Shown one piece after another: positions 26,999 through 35,408 of a stretch of 64,000 nt of DNA. The stretch's first letter is position 1, and each line of letters opens with the position of its first letter. The position numbers and the translations under genes are program-made. The stretch covers positions 1 through 64,000 of the forward strand of contig QHUK01000018.1 of the NCBI GenBank assembly GCA_003222085.1, read 5' to 3'. The notes beneath the pieces are model-generated. The model was not told where the DNA came from. It ran no database searches and saw nothing but the letters and a program-made list of their open reading frames with translations. The stretch comes from Gemmatimonadota bacterium. Lineage in GTDB: Bacteria > Gemmatimonadota > Gemmatimonadetes > Gemmatimonadales > GWC2-71-9.

Positions 26999-27848
26999 AG
27001 CAATAGATCCCCTGGTTCGCGAGTGCCTCACATGCGCTCAGCACGTGCCGCGCGCCGACCAATCGCAGCTTCAGCCCCCCCACGCTGGCCTCACGCCAGG
27101 CGCCCCGCTGCCGCAACACGGGAAGCAGCTTCGTGAGGTTGCGCCGCCGCACCAAGACCGGGTCGGACAACCGCGTGTGCGTGGTCCATGTCCGCCCGTC
27201 GGCGTCGACGCTCTCCAGCAGATATTCCTGCTGCGTGAACGGCGAGAACGGCATCCTCGGCTCGAGCAGCTCCTCAACCGTATGGAAAAAGGTCATGACC
27301 TTGACGTCACAGCCGAGAAACAGAATCTTGCCGTCACGATCGAGCAGACGAGCGTACGGGGATCCGACGCCGCAGGGCGTCTTGGCGTGCACGTGGCCCG
27401 CAACCAACGCAGCGGCGTCCGCTCCCCAGACGGCCACGGAGTGCGTGGGGTGCACGCTGCGAATGACCCCGGGCGTGCGGCGGAACAGTTCCGTCAAGAG
27501 CCCCATCCGTGACGGTGTGCGCCTCACGTCGAATACCCGGCGCTGCTGCGCATAGTCCACGGTCGGACCGGTGAACGGCAAGGTCGGCAGCAGCAGCGTG
27601 CCGCCGGGGCCGACGGCCTCCTGAAGAACCGCAAGCACGTCGCTGGGCTTCCCGCTGAACTTTCCAAGGTGATCCAGCGAGCTGTGTACCAGCAGGGTGT
27701 CGCCCGGGGCCACACCGAGTCCACGCACCGCCTGAAGCAGGTCCGACGTGGAAAACGGGCGGCCCCAGCGCGTCGTCGCGAGGCGGAGCCCGCCGCGCAC
27801 GCGGCGCTTTACCCAGGTGCGCACCCGTGACAGTATGAGGGGCGTCAC
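26988..27848 (-). CDS. AAC(3)-like N-acetyltransferase
   Basis: The GTG start at 27848 lies in a GTGA overlap with the upstream gene. The 286 residues match the aminoglycoside 3-N-acetyltransferase family: DTLLVHSSLDHLG, PGGTLLLPTLPF, RSVHPTHSVAVWG with the catalytic His, and GVGSPYARL. In glycan loci this family probably acetylates amino groups of sugar nucleotides or lipid-linked sugars rather than antibiotics. The family uses acetyl-CoA and an antibiotic- or sugar-type amino acceptor. Placement directly before FkbH and an ACP raises the alternative that it transfers an ACP-bound acyl group. Confidence 0.85.
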   Translation of the reverse strand: MTPLILSRVRTWVKRRVRGGLRLATTRWGRPFSTSDLLQAVRGLGVAPGDTLLVHSSLDHLGKFSGKPSDVLAVLQEAVGPGGTLLLPTLPFTGPTVDYAQQRRVFDVRRTPSRMGLLTELFRRTPGVIRSVHPTHSVAVWGADAAALVAGHVHAKTPCGVGSPYARLLDRDGKILFLGCDVKVMTFFHTVEELLEPRMPFSPFTQQEYLLESVDADGRTWTTHTRLSDPVLVRRRNLTKLLPVLRQRGAWREASVGGLKLRLVGARHVLSACEALANQGIYCYDA

Positions 27849-29059
27849 GACGCCACTTCCGTCGTACGGGCACCAGCCACGTGCTCCTCAAGCATCAGTG
27901 CATCAGCGAAGAACTTGGCTGCCCAGTTCACGAAGGTGAGGGGGGTGTAGCGCCCGAAGATAGGCTGGGAGCCCTTGACGCCCCCCCGCAGATCCAGGTT
28001 CGCGGTGTGCAACAGCTGGGTCGCCTTCACGTATCTGTTGAGCCCAAGCGCAGCACTGACGAACTGTGGGTCCCGACACTCCCGCGGCAGGCGCAGCCAC
28101 ACCCCCGCGACCTGTGCGTTTCCGGTCAGGCAGCTGTAGGTCGCATTCGCGCTCCACGTGCGATCGAATTCACCCGGCAGGACACCCCGCTGCTCGAAGA
28201 TCTCCCGGAGGCGTGTGGCGGTCCTGAGTGCCGCCTCCAGGTAGCGGTCGTCCCGCAGGCAACTCCAGGCGCCCATCAGTCCTTCCATCACGTAAGCGAT
28301 CGTATGCGTCAGGGGGACGTTCCACTTGTCCGCCGAAACAAAGAACGCGTTGTGCTCGAACCAACCGTTGTCGTGCTGCTGCGCCAACGTCCATTCCAGG
28401 TTGCGACGGGCGGCGTCGAGGAAGCGCTGCTCGTCGACCAACTGGTACAGTTCTAGTAAGCTCCACGCAGTCCGCACGTCGTAGGCATGAACGACGGTTT
28501 CGGTCTCCGGCGCGTGCTGACGCCACGCTCCATCGGAGTCCTGCCCGTCCGCCAGCCAGTTGCCCGCCCGCACGGCGGCGTCGAGATACCGTTCGTCTCG
28601 GGTTTCCGAAAACGCCCGGCACCACCCCAGCACAACCTGCCCCGTGTTGAACACTGCCGGCGGTCGCTTGCTGCCATTCCCCCTGTAGAACCCGGCCTGA
28701 ATCGCGCCGCTCGGGAGTTGAACCTGGAGTTCCCAATCGGCCATGCGTACGGCGCGCGCGTAGAACTCCGCGTTCGCCGTACGGTGGGCGTAATCGAAAA
28801 ACGTCGGGATGATGTATCCCGTCGTTTCCGGATACGGCGGCAGCCAGCCTCGGAGGAGCGAGTACCCGGCGGAGACTCCACCGCCGCCCCCGCCGCGATC
28901 CTGGGCGCGGCACAGCCATCCCATCGTGGCTTGGAGGTGCTGGCCGGAGTCGCCGGGTGTAGCCGGCCATCTGAACAGATCTCGCCACACCATGGCCGCG
29001 TGCGATGGATGCAGCAGCCGGATCCCCGCGGCGAGTGCCGACAACGGTGCGCGTCTCAC
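27845..29059 (-). CDS. (alpha/alpha)6-barrel protein of a polysaccharide locus, function unknown
   Basis: GTG 29059 is used, 10 bp after the upstream stop; ATG 28993 is an alternative. The 404 residues are built from helix pairs rich in Trp and Gly: TTGYIIPTFFDYAHRT, VFNTGQVVLGWCRAF, NLEWTLAQQHDNGWFEHNAF, HTIAYVMEGLMGAW. This is the toroid seen in GlcNAc 2-epimerases, unsaturated glucuronyl hydrolases and terpenoid/thioredoxin-domain barrels. I do not recognise a specific family. No signal peptide is evident. Its place between a GT2 and an acetyltransferase, with a GTGA overlap to the latter, points to a role in making or modifying the glycan. Confidence 0.7.
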   Translation of the reverse strand: MRRAPLSALAAGIRLLHPSHAAMVWRDLFRWPATPGDSGQHLQATMGWLCRAQDRGGGGGGVSAGYSLLRGWLPPYPETTGYIIPTFFDYAHRTANAEFYARAVRMADWELQVQLPSGAIQAGFYRGNGSKRPPAVFNTGQVVLGWCRAFSETRDERYLDAAVRAGNWLADGQDSDGAWRQHAPETETVVHAYDVRTAWSLLELYQLVDEQRFLDAARRNLEWTLAQQHDNGWFEHNAFFVSADKWNVPLTHTIAYVMEGLMGAWSCLRDDRYLEAALRTATRLREIFEQRGVLPGEFDRTWSANATYSCLTGNAQVAGVWLRLPRECRDPQFVSAALGLNRYVKATQLLHTANLDLRGGVKGSQPIFGRYTPLTFVNWAAKFFADALMLEEHVAGARTTEVAS

Positions 29060-29069
29060 GGGTCTCGCA

Positions 29070-30218
29070 TCACCCGTCCCCTCGATCCGCGAACGTCGGC
29101 CGCGCCGGATCACTCCACACATCCCAGCGTCCGCGCGCGGCGTTCAGTGCCGCTACGACCAGGGCCGCCAGGAGGGCGATACCACTGCGTGCGACGCGCA
29201 AGACTCCGCCGCCGGGAACGGAGGCGGGCCGCACCATCCACGGCAACGTGATGCCCCCCAGCCCCACGACCCCGGCCCAAGGCCCGAACACGAGCAGCAG
29301 GCCGGCGACGAAACTCGACACGGCGAGCGGAGTGAGCAACCGCAGCACTTTGTGGGACATGAACTGCCACCACACGCGGTTCTTCCCCGGATGCAGCACC
29401 CAGGGCATCCAGGCGATCAGCTGATAGTTTCCGGTGAGCGTCCGCACCTTGCGAGCGAGTTCCGTGGCATCGGAGCCCGACCGAACATCGGTGGCCACCG
29501 CCAGGGGAGCAAATCCTACGCGTTTGCCTGCGCGCACCACCTGAAGCGGCACCCAGACGTCATCGAGCAGCAGACCTGGCGGCAGCGGCGACCACAGCTC
29601 CCGTTTGAGCGCGTAGAGCGCACCGCTCACGCCAACCGCACTGTCCCACGCCGCCTCACGCATACGCAACCAGCGCTCGAACCGCCAGTAGCGGTCGTAC
29701 AGGCTATCGGAGCCGCGGGACGAGGCGATGTCGAGCGATCCCGAAACGACTCCCACGTCCGGGGAGGCCAAGGCCGTCACGAGGTGCTCGACGGCTCCGG
29801 GGGCCACATGCTGGCGCACGTCGGTGAACACGAGCACCTCCCCACGGCTCATCGCGACGGCGCAGTTGAGGGCGGCCGCCTTCCCTTGGGGTCGTTCCAG
29901 GACCCGCACCTTGACCCGGTCGTCAGCCAGTGCGGCCAGTGCGGCCACGGCTGCCGGGTCCGGCCCATCGAGCACGATGACGACCTCAGACTCGAGCGGC
30001 ACCGCCTCCAGCAGCTCGGCCACCTTTTCAGCGACTGCGCCCCCCGGGTCACGAGCCGCGATGAGGATCGAGATCAGCCGCGGGCCCGGCCCCGCCCCCG
30101 GTCGGGCGAGGCGCGCCGGCAACAAGCTCACGATCCAGGGATACACGACGTAGGTGTAGGCCCCGTGGAGCGCGCCCAGCCCGAGTAGCAGACCCCCCGC
30201 AGCGGTCGCGTCCGTCAT
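29070..30218 (-). CDS. membrane-anchored glycosyltransferase family 2
   Basis: ATG 30218 forms an ATGA overlap with the upstream glycosyltransferase stop. The 382-residue protein starts with one hydrophobic helix, then a GT-A domain (SILIAARDPGG, VVIVLDGPDP, GKAAALNCAVAMSRGEVLVFTDVRQ, where the usual D-x-D region reads TDVR), the acceptor motif LLLDDVWVPLQVV, and R-K-V-R-T-L-T-G-N-Y-Q in place of Q-x-x-R-W. Two to three C-terminal helices follow. This is the hyaluronan/poly-GlcNAc-synthase-like group, which extends chains at the inner membrane. The product is not predictable. Confidence 0.86.
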   Translation of the reverse strand: MTDATAAGGLLLGLGALHGAYTYVVYPWIVSLLPARLARPGAGPGPRLISILIAARDPGGAVAEKVAELLEAVPLESEVVIVLDGPDPAAVAALAALADDRVKVRVLERPQGKAAALNCAVAMSRGEVLVFTDVRQHVAPGAVEHLVTALASPDVGVVSGSLDIASSRGSDSLYDRYWRFERWLRMREAAWDSAVGVSGALYALKRELWSPLPPGLLLDDVWVPLQVVRAGKRVGFAPLAVATDVRSGSDATELARKVRTLTGNYQLIAWMPWVLHPGKNRVWWQFMSHKVLRLLTPLAVSSFVAGLLLVFGPWAGVVGLGGITLPWMVRPASVPGGGVLRVARSGIALLAALVVAALNAARGRWDVWSDPARPTFADRGDG

Positions 30219-31393
30219 CGCACCGTCGCCTCCATGGCGCGTTGGGGGTGCTCCACGCTCGTGACCAGCTCGCTGAGGTGATCGATCTTGCTCGTCCACG
30301 ACTCCCCGTCCACCGCCCTGGACCGCTCGAGCCGCGGTCCCGCCGTCCCGGATCGCAGCACGGCCTCGATCTCCGCGAGGAACCCCGCCGGGGTCCTCCC
30401 GATGGACACCAGGCCATCGAGCTTTTCGACTTCCGGGATAGCGCTGGCAACCACCGGCAGCCCGGCCGCCACATACTCCCGCAGCTTGAGGGGGTTCGCG
30501 GCATTGGTGAGGTCGTTGATGACGAACGGCAGGATGGCGACGTCGAACCCCTTGCAGTAAGCCGGCAGGAGCTGATAGTCCTTGCGACCGAGCAGATGGA
30601 CGTTCGGCAGGCCCTGCAGCCGGCCAACATCCGTCTGCGTGCGGCCGATCAGCGCGAAGGACCATTGGGGACGGGACACCGCGAGGAACCGAACCAGCTC
30701 CAAGTCCACCCAATCGGCGATCAGTCCGAAGAATCCGATCAGGGGACGCGGCAGGGCGGCCAGCTCCGGCGGCACGACCGTATGCGGGCTGCAGGCGCGT
30801 CGGAAGTGCTCCACATCCACGCCGTGCGTCACCAGGAACGTCGGAGCGTTGTCGCGTCGCTTGCGCTCGTACAGCAACTGCGATGAGGCAATCACGAGGT
30901 CGGCCTTTGCGAGCAGCCGCTGCTCCATCCCGGCCACCGCGACTTTGTCGGTGCCGGTGAATTCGGAGTACTCGTCGACGCAGTGGTACACGACCAGCCG
31001 TTCCCCCAGCTCCCCCACGACGTCCCCAGAAGTGGGGAAGAACGTCCACGTGATCACGTCGCGGAACGCGAGCTGCCGGCACACGCGGCGGAGTGTGGCG
31101 GCGAGGAACCACCGATTGAACCGGCGCGCGAGGGCGTTTCCGTGCAGCGGGATCACGAGGGGCGAGAAGACATAGATGTTCTCAGCGACGCGACGGCAGC
31201 CCGCGGCGAATTCCCGCGCCTTCTTGACCACGAGTCGCAGGTCTCGCCCGGTCGCACGTGGATTGCGATTGCCGATCGAGTTCACCCACAGGATGCGATT
31301 TTTCCGGGCGAGCCCGAGCATGACGTGTTTCTTGCTCAGGGGGTCGCCGTCCCAGTCGTTGCAAAAGCAGATGATGTCTCGCCCTTCAAGCAT
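30215..31393 (-). CDS. glycosyltransferase, GT-B fold (GT4-like)
   Basis: The 392-residue protein starts at ATG 31393. It begins DIICFCNDWDGDPLSKKHVM, and contains VVYHCVDEYSEF, FLVTHGVDVEHF, IGFFGLIADWVDLELV and the donor-site segment NPLKLREYVAAGLPVVAS. This pattern matches the TuaH/GT4-like group of teichuronic-acid and exopolysaccharide glycosyltransferases. The canonical E-x7-E is replaced by the N-P-L-K-L-R-E-Y form common in this subgroup. It is translationally coupled to the GT2 that follows. Confidence 0.83.
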   Translation of the reverse strand: MLEGRDIICFCNDWDGDPLSKKHVMLGLARKNRILWVNSIGNRNPRATGRDLRLVVKKAREFAAGCRRVAENIYVFSPLVIPLHGNALARRFNRWFLAATLRRVCRQLAFRDVITWTFFPTSGDVVGELGERLVVYHCVDEYSEFTGTDKVAVAGMEQRLLAKADLVIASSQLLYERKRRDNAPTFLVTHGVDVEHFRRACSPHTVVPPELAALPRPLIGFFGLIADWVDLELVRFLAVSRPQWSFALIGRTQTDVGRLQGLPNVHLLGRKDYQLLPAYCKGFDVAILPFVINDLTNAANPLKLREYVAAGLPVVASAIPEVEKLDGLVSIGRTPAGFLAEIEAVLRSGTAGPRLERSRAVDGESWTSKIDHLSELVTSVEHPQRAMEATVR

Positions 31394-31415
31394 TGCGCCC
31401 GACCTCGCCGTTCTC

Positions 31416-32093
31416 TTAATGCCGCACCAACGCTCTCACGAGTTCGCCGACACACCGCTCGATCCGCGCGTACACCCGCTCACATACCGCGGCGTCCTGC
31501 TCGACGGGATCTTCGATCGCGCGTGACGTGGCGGGCAGCGGATCCAGGTCGCCGAGCAGCAGCACATCGCGCGGCGAGCGCCCGAACCGCTCGCAGATGC
31601 TGCGGGCCTGCAGTTCCTCCATTACGACGATGAGATCCGCAGCACGCGCCAGAGCGGCGACGACGAGCTGGGAGCTGTGCCCGGCGAGATCGATCCCGTG
31701 ACGCGCGGCGGCGGCGATGGCGTGGGGCGGTGACGCGCGGCCCGGCGCCGTGAAGCCCGCCGACTCCACGCGCACGGCCCCGGCGCCGCGGCGCTCGAGC
31801 TCCCGCTCCAACACGGCCGCGGCGAAGGGGCTGCGGAAAATGTTGCCGCTGCACAGCACGAGCACGAACGCGGGCGGCCGTCGGGAGCCCAGCGCTGCGA
31901 AAGCCGCTCGGCGGCGAGCGCGGTACAGGAGCCGGTCCCCCGCGCGCCGCAGCCGTCGGAGAAGCTCCGCGACCCAATTTCCTCGCGTCGCCACGCCACC
32001 GGTCCCCGGTGCAGACGACCCGCTGGCGCCACGGCGGGGCTGCACACGAGTGGCGAGGTCGGGCGTCGTGAGTCGGTTGCGCAAGGTGCTCAC
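31416..32093 (-). CDS. low-molecular-weight protein tyrosine phosphatase-like protein
   Basis: GTG 32093 forms a GTGA overlap with the ACP stop. After a ~70-residue basic N-terminal extension (arginine-rich), the LMW-PTP domain begins at FVLVLCSGNIFRSPFAAAVL: the P-loop C-x5-R-S is intact, though the usual second Cys of CxGNxCRSP is Ile. The D-loop region reads IEDPVEQD, so the Asp-Pro pair of the general acid is kept but the aromatic after it is not. Such phosphatases usually reverse BY-kinase phosphorylation in capsule export; no kinase is seen in this window. The N-terminal extension is unusual for the family (typical length ~150, here 225). Confidence 0.8.
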   Translation of the reverse strand: MSTLRNRLTTPDLATRVQPRRGASGSSAPGTGGVATRGNWVAELLRRLRRAGDRLLYRARRRAAFAALGSRRPPAFVLVLCSGNIFRSPFAAAVLERELERRGAGAVRVESAGFTAPGRASPPHAIAAAARHGIDLAGHSSQLVVAALARAADLIVVMEELQARSICERFGRSPRDVLLLGDLDPLPATSRAIEDPVEQDAAVCERVYARIERCVGELVRALVRH

Positions 32094-32383
32094 GCGGCTC
32101 GGACGCCGCCGTTGCACTTGGCATGCAGGAAGCGGGCGATCGCGGCGACCGAGCCCAAGTTCCGTTCCGTGATCTCGTCCTCTTCCAGGGTGCAGCCGAA
32201 CTCTCGCTGCAGAAAGCCGACCAGCTCGATCACACCGATCGAATCGATCACGCCGCCCCCGAACAGTGGATCTTCGTCCTTGAGCGGCCAGTCGGGACGC
32301 ATGTAGAGGAAGTTTTCACGGACGTAGGCTCGCGTGCGGTCTGCGATCACCGCCGGCGTGAACTCTCGCGTTTCGTCGCGCAT
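32090..32383 (-). CDS. acyl carrier protein (second of two)
   Basis: ATG 32383 has a TTGAGGTGAGGA purine-rich stretch upstream. The 97-residue protein has the phosphopantetheine Ser in GGVIDSIGVIELVGFL and an ACP helix pattern (EFGCTLEEDEIT). The N-terminal 40 residues include an aromatic stretch (RENFLYMRP). It differs from the ACP at 24835 (DSI instead of DSL), so the two probably serve different loading enzymes. The adenylating ligase at 35709 is a candidate for charging this one. It lies 23 bp after asnB copy 4 and overlaps the phosphatase gene. Confidence 0.83.
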   Translation of the reverse strand: MRDETREFTPAVIADRTRAYVRENFLYMRPDWPLKDEDPLFGGGVIDSIGVIELVGFLQREFGCTLEEDEITERNLGSVAAIARFLHAKCNGGVRAA

Positions 32384-32406
32384 CGTCCTCACCTCAAGGT
32401 CGCACG

Positions 32407-34392
32407 TCAGGCTGCAGCCGGGGTTTCCACAGGCGCTGGCTCCACGCGGGCGCTCCCCGCCACGCGGGCCCGGACGAGGGCGGGGGCGGGGGCGCCCAGA
32501 AACTCCCGGTGCCACAACTCGGTCGACAGAATCGCGACGAGCGCCTGATTCTCACGGAATCCCTCCGCGCGCCCGGCCCGGCAGCGCCGAACCAATCCAG
32601 CGACGGCCTCTGGATTGAAGATTCCCGTGCGCCGCAGGCTCACGGGATCGAGCAGCGCCTCCACGTACTCCGGCGGCCGCCCGTCGAAGAACGCAGGCAC
32701 GTCCGGCGCCCGATATGGCTGTTTGCGCCTGCGGGCGACGGCCGCCGGCAAGAGGCCGGTGGCCTCCCCCCAGCGTCGCAGGATGTTCTTCTCCCGCAGA
32801 CCCCGCAGCTTGCTGCGCGCCGGAAGCGCGGCCGCGAATTCGACGAGCCGGTGGTCGAGGTAGGGAACGCGCGCTTCGACCCCGTGCGCCATCGCCATGC
32901 GATCCCCCTGCGAGCTGAGCAGATAGGACGAGAGCAGCGTCGTGATCTCGAGATACGCGGCCCGCGCCAGGGGCGACCAGGCCCCGAACCCGGCCGGGAG
33001 GCGGGCGCGCAGCTCGGCCAGGGGGTCGAACGGCCCGAGTCCCGCACGGAATTCGGCCGCGTAGAAGTCCTTGATGCGGGCCGTGAGCTGGAACCGCGGC
33101 AGATGGGAAAACAGCGGATCATCGGGTGAACCCGCGGTCATGAAATAGCCGCGCCAGAAGTCGCCCTTCCCCGACGCGGGGGCGATCCCCGGATACAGCC
33201 CGTCGAGCAGGCGCGGGGGCAAGCGCGATGCCGGCCGACGCCAACACAGCAGCCGGATGATCGCCTCCTTGAACAGGTCGTAGCCGAGAAAGACCTCGTC
33301 GGACCCCTCCCCCGTGAGCACCACCTTGATGCCGTGTTCCCGGACGATCCGGGACAGCAGGTACAGCGGGGCCGGCGCGGTCCGCACGAGCGGTGTCTCG
33401 GTGTGCCGGATGACCTCCGGGAACACGCGGGCGATGTCGCCGCGCCCGATACGCTGCACCGCGTGACGGCTCCGCACATCCGCCGCGACCGCTTGTTGAT
33501 ACGCACTCTCGTCCAGCGTCGGGTCCTCGAAGGTCACCGAGAAGGTCCGCAGGGCGAGCGGGGAGCCCGCCGCCGCGAGCGCGCACACGATGCTCGAATC
33601 GATGCCGCCGCTCAGGTACCCGCCGACCGGTACGTCGGCCTGGAGGCGCAGCCGCACCGCCGAGCGCAACAGCTCGTCCAGGGCCTCGAGCGCGTCCGCC
33701 GGCTCGGTGGCGGCCTCGGCGTAGTCGAGCGCGTAGTAGCGCCGTACCGCGAGCCGCCCGTCCTGCCACCGCGCGCAGCACCCGGGCTCGAGCGCGCGGA
33801 TCCCCCGAAACGGAGTGCGGGGAGGGCGCGCCGCCCAGAACGTGAAGATCTCGTCCAAGCCTTCGGGATCGAGCGCGCGCTCGACCTCGCCCGTGACCAG
33901 CAGCGCTTTCACCTCGGACGCGAAATAGAGATCGCCGTCCCGCTCCGCGTAATACAGCGGCAGGATGCCGAATCGGTCGCGCGCGAGAAACACGGACCCG
34001 GCGCGCCGGTCGTAGATCGCGAACGCGAACTGGCCGTTCAGGCGCTCCAGCATCCGCTCGCCCCATTGCTCGTAAGCGTGCACCAGCACCTCGGTGTCGC
34101 TGCGGGTGCGGAACAGGTGCCCGCGGGCCTCCAGCTCGCCGCGCAGTGCGAGGTGGTTGAAGATCTCGCCGTTGTAGACGATGAAGACGCTGCCGTCTTC
34201 GTTCGTCATGGGTTGCACCCCGCGCGCCAGATCGATCACGCTCAACCGGGCGTTGGTGAGGCCCACCCGGTCGTCGACGTGCAGCCCGAACCCGTCCGGC
34301 CCGCGGTGCCGGATGGCGGACGCCATCCGCTCCAGCAGCTCCGCGGCCACGCCCACTGGGCGCCGGCGCGCGATACCGGCCACACCGCACAT
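32407..34392 (-). CDS. asnB: asparagine synthetase-like amidotransferase, copy 4
   Basis: ATG 34392 shares one base with the stop of the NadE-like gene (TGATG), and gives MCGVAGIA with Cys2 as nucleophile. The 661 residues include RLSVIDLARGVQP, NGEIFNH and SDTEV (glutaminase) and YLSGGIDSSI plus TGEGSDEVFLGY (synthetase). The conserved R-D-R-x-G-x-K-P-L reads RDRFGILPLYY, with Leu in place of Lys; the effect is unknown. Tight coupling to a NadE-like ligase upstream and an ACP downstream suggests the two enzymes act on the same molecule. The last ~30 residues are Ala/Pro-rich and lie beyond the family domain. Confidence 0.88.
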   Translation of the reverse strand: MCGVAGIARRRPVGVAAELLERMASAIRHRGPDGFGLHVDDRVGLTNARLSVIDLARGVQPMTNEDGSVFIVYNGEIFNHLALRGELEARGHLFRTRSDTEVLVHAYEQWGERMLERLNGQFAFAIYDRRAGSVFLARDRFGILPLYYAERDGDLYFASEVKALLVTGEVERALDPEGLDEIFTFWAARPPRTPFRGIRALEPGCCARWQDGRLAVRRYYALDYAEAATEPADALEALDELLRSAVRLRLQADVPVGGYLSGGIDSSIVCALAAAGSPLALRTFSVTFEDPTLDESAYQQAVAADVRSRHAVQRIGRGDIARVFPEVIRHTETPLVRTAPAPLYLLSRIVREHGIKVVLTGEGSDEVFLGYDLFKEAIIRLLCWRRPASRLPPRLLDGLYPGIAPASGKGDFWRGYFMTAGSPDDPLFSHLPRFQLTARIKDFYAAEFRAGLGPFDPLAELRARLPAGFGAWSPLARAAYLEITTLLSSYLLSSQGDRMAMAHGVEARVPYLDHRLVEFAAALPARSKLRGLREKNILRRWGEATGLLPAAVARRRKQPYRAPDVPAFFDGRPPEYVEALLDPVSLRRTGIFNPEAVAGLVRRCRAGRAEGFRENQALVAILSTELWHREFLGAPAPALVRARVAGSARVEPAPVETPAAA

Positions 34393-35408
34393 CAGGAGCC
34401 CCCTCCCCCGTCCCGGGCCGCGACGCCGACGTCCGGCACCGGCGCCACCAGCAACGAGGTGAGATGGAGCGGACGGGTGACGGCGCGCTTGTGCTCGATC
34501 TCGTGATAGGCGCGCTCGATTTGCTCGACCCGATAGCCCAGGTCGGCGGCCACGGCGGCCGTGCTGCGCCCTTCGTTCCGGGCCTGCAGCACCACGTCCA
34601 GCATCCCCAGCGGCATCGAGAAAAAGAACTCCTCCTGCGTTTGCGGCAGTGAGTACGTGTCGGTGGTGGGCGTGCGCGCACGGATGGCGACGGGCACTCC
34701 GAGCGACTCGGCCAGCTGGTAGACCTGGCTCTTGTACAGGTGCGCCATCGGCTTCACGTCCGCGAGCCCGTCCCCGCCTTTCACGAAGAACCCCTGGTCG
34801 TATTCCAGGCGGTTGGGCGTCCCGAGCACCGCGTAGTTCAGCCGGTCGGCGTGGTGGTAAGCCAGCATCGTCCGGATGCGTTGCTTGAAGTTCGTGGCGG
34901 CCACGATCTCGCGCAGCTCGCGCGCGGGCAGGCGCACCTTGCGCAGGTTCTGCCCCGGTGGCTGCACGGCGATGGAACACACGTTGAGCCGGTCGGAATC
35001 GAGGCCGCCCCCGTCGAGCACCAGCTTGGAGCGCCATCCCGGACCATAGTCGGGGACGAGACGGCGAACGGCGGCGTCGCGCCGCTCGTAGCATCCGCAC
35101 GCCTCGAGCGTCGCGGTGATGTCTTCGACCAGGAACTCGATCGCGAGCCGTGCGGCCCAGTCACGGGCCAGCGCAAGGCTCTGGGGATCCGACTCCCGCT
35201 CGGGCAACCCCAGCCCCAGGACATGCCCGGGGCCCACCGCCTCCACGGCGAGCGCCGCGCACACCGAACTGTCGACCCCGCCACTCATTGCGACGACGAT
35301 CCCGCCACGTCGCAGCGTCTCGCCGACCTGGACGCGGAGGGTCTGCGCGATCCGTCGCGTTTCCGCCGCCGCGTCGAGCTCCAGCCGATCTACAATCGTG
35401 GTGGACAC
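34392..35408 (-). CDS. NadE-like ATP-PPi synthetase without glutaminase domain
   Basis: GTG 35408 follows GGCGAGGTGCG. The 338-residue protein has the N-type PP-loop MSGGVDSS near residue 42, then NADH-synthase-like features: TNFKQRIRTMLAYHHAD, VLGTPNRLEYDQGFFVKGGDG and MAHLYKSQVYQLAESLGVP. It lacks the nitrilase domain, so it would use free ammonia or ammonia from a partner glutaminase. An ~45-residue C-terminal tail (EIEHKRAVTRPLHLTS) goes beyond usual NadE. Housekeeping NAD synthesis is possible, but coupling to asnB copy 4 inside a glycan locus suggests a paralogue that activates a carboxylate by adenylation and amidates it. Confidence 0.8.
   Translation of the reverse strand: MSTTIVDRLELDAAAETRRIAQTLRVQVGETLRRGGIVVAMSGGVDSSVCAALAVEAVGPGHVLGLGLPERESDPQSLALARDWAARLAIEFLVEDITATLEACGCYERRDAAVRRLVPDYGPGWRSKLVLDGGGLDSDRLNVCSIAVQPPGQNLRKVRLPARELREIVAATNFKQRIRTMLAYHHADRLNYAVLGTPNRLEYDQGFFVKGGDGLADVKPMAHLYKSQVYQLAESLGVPVAIRARTPTTDTYSLPQTQEEFFFSMPLGMLDVVLQARNEGRSTAAVAADLGYRVEQIERAYHEIEHKRAVTRPLHLTSLLVAPVPDVGVAARDGGGGS

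Noticed and set aside
26988-27848. Aminoglycoside resistance gene
   Set aside because: It belongs to the AAC(3) family by motif, but sits inside a glycan operon; sugar N-acetylation is the more economical reading.
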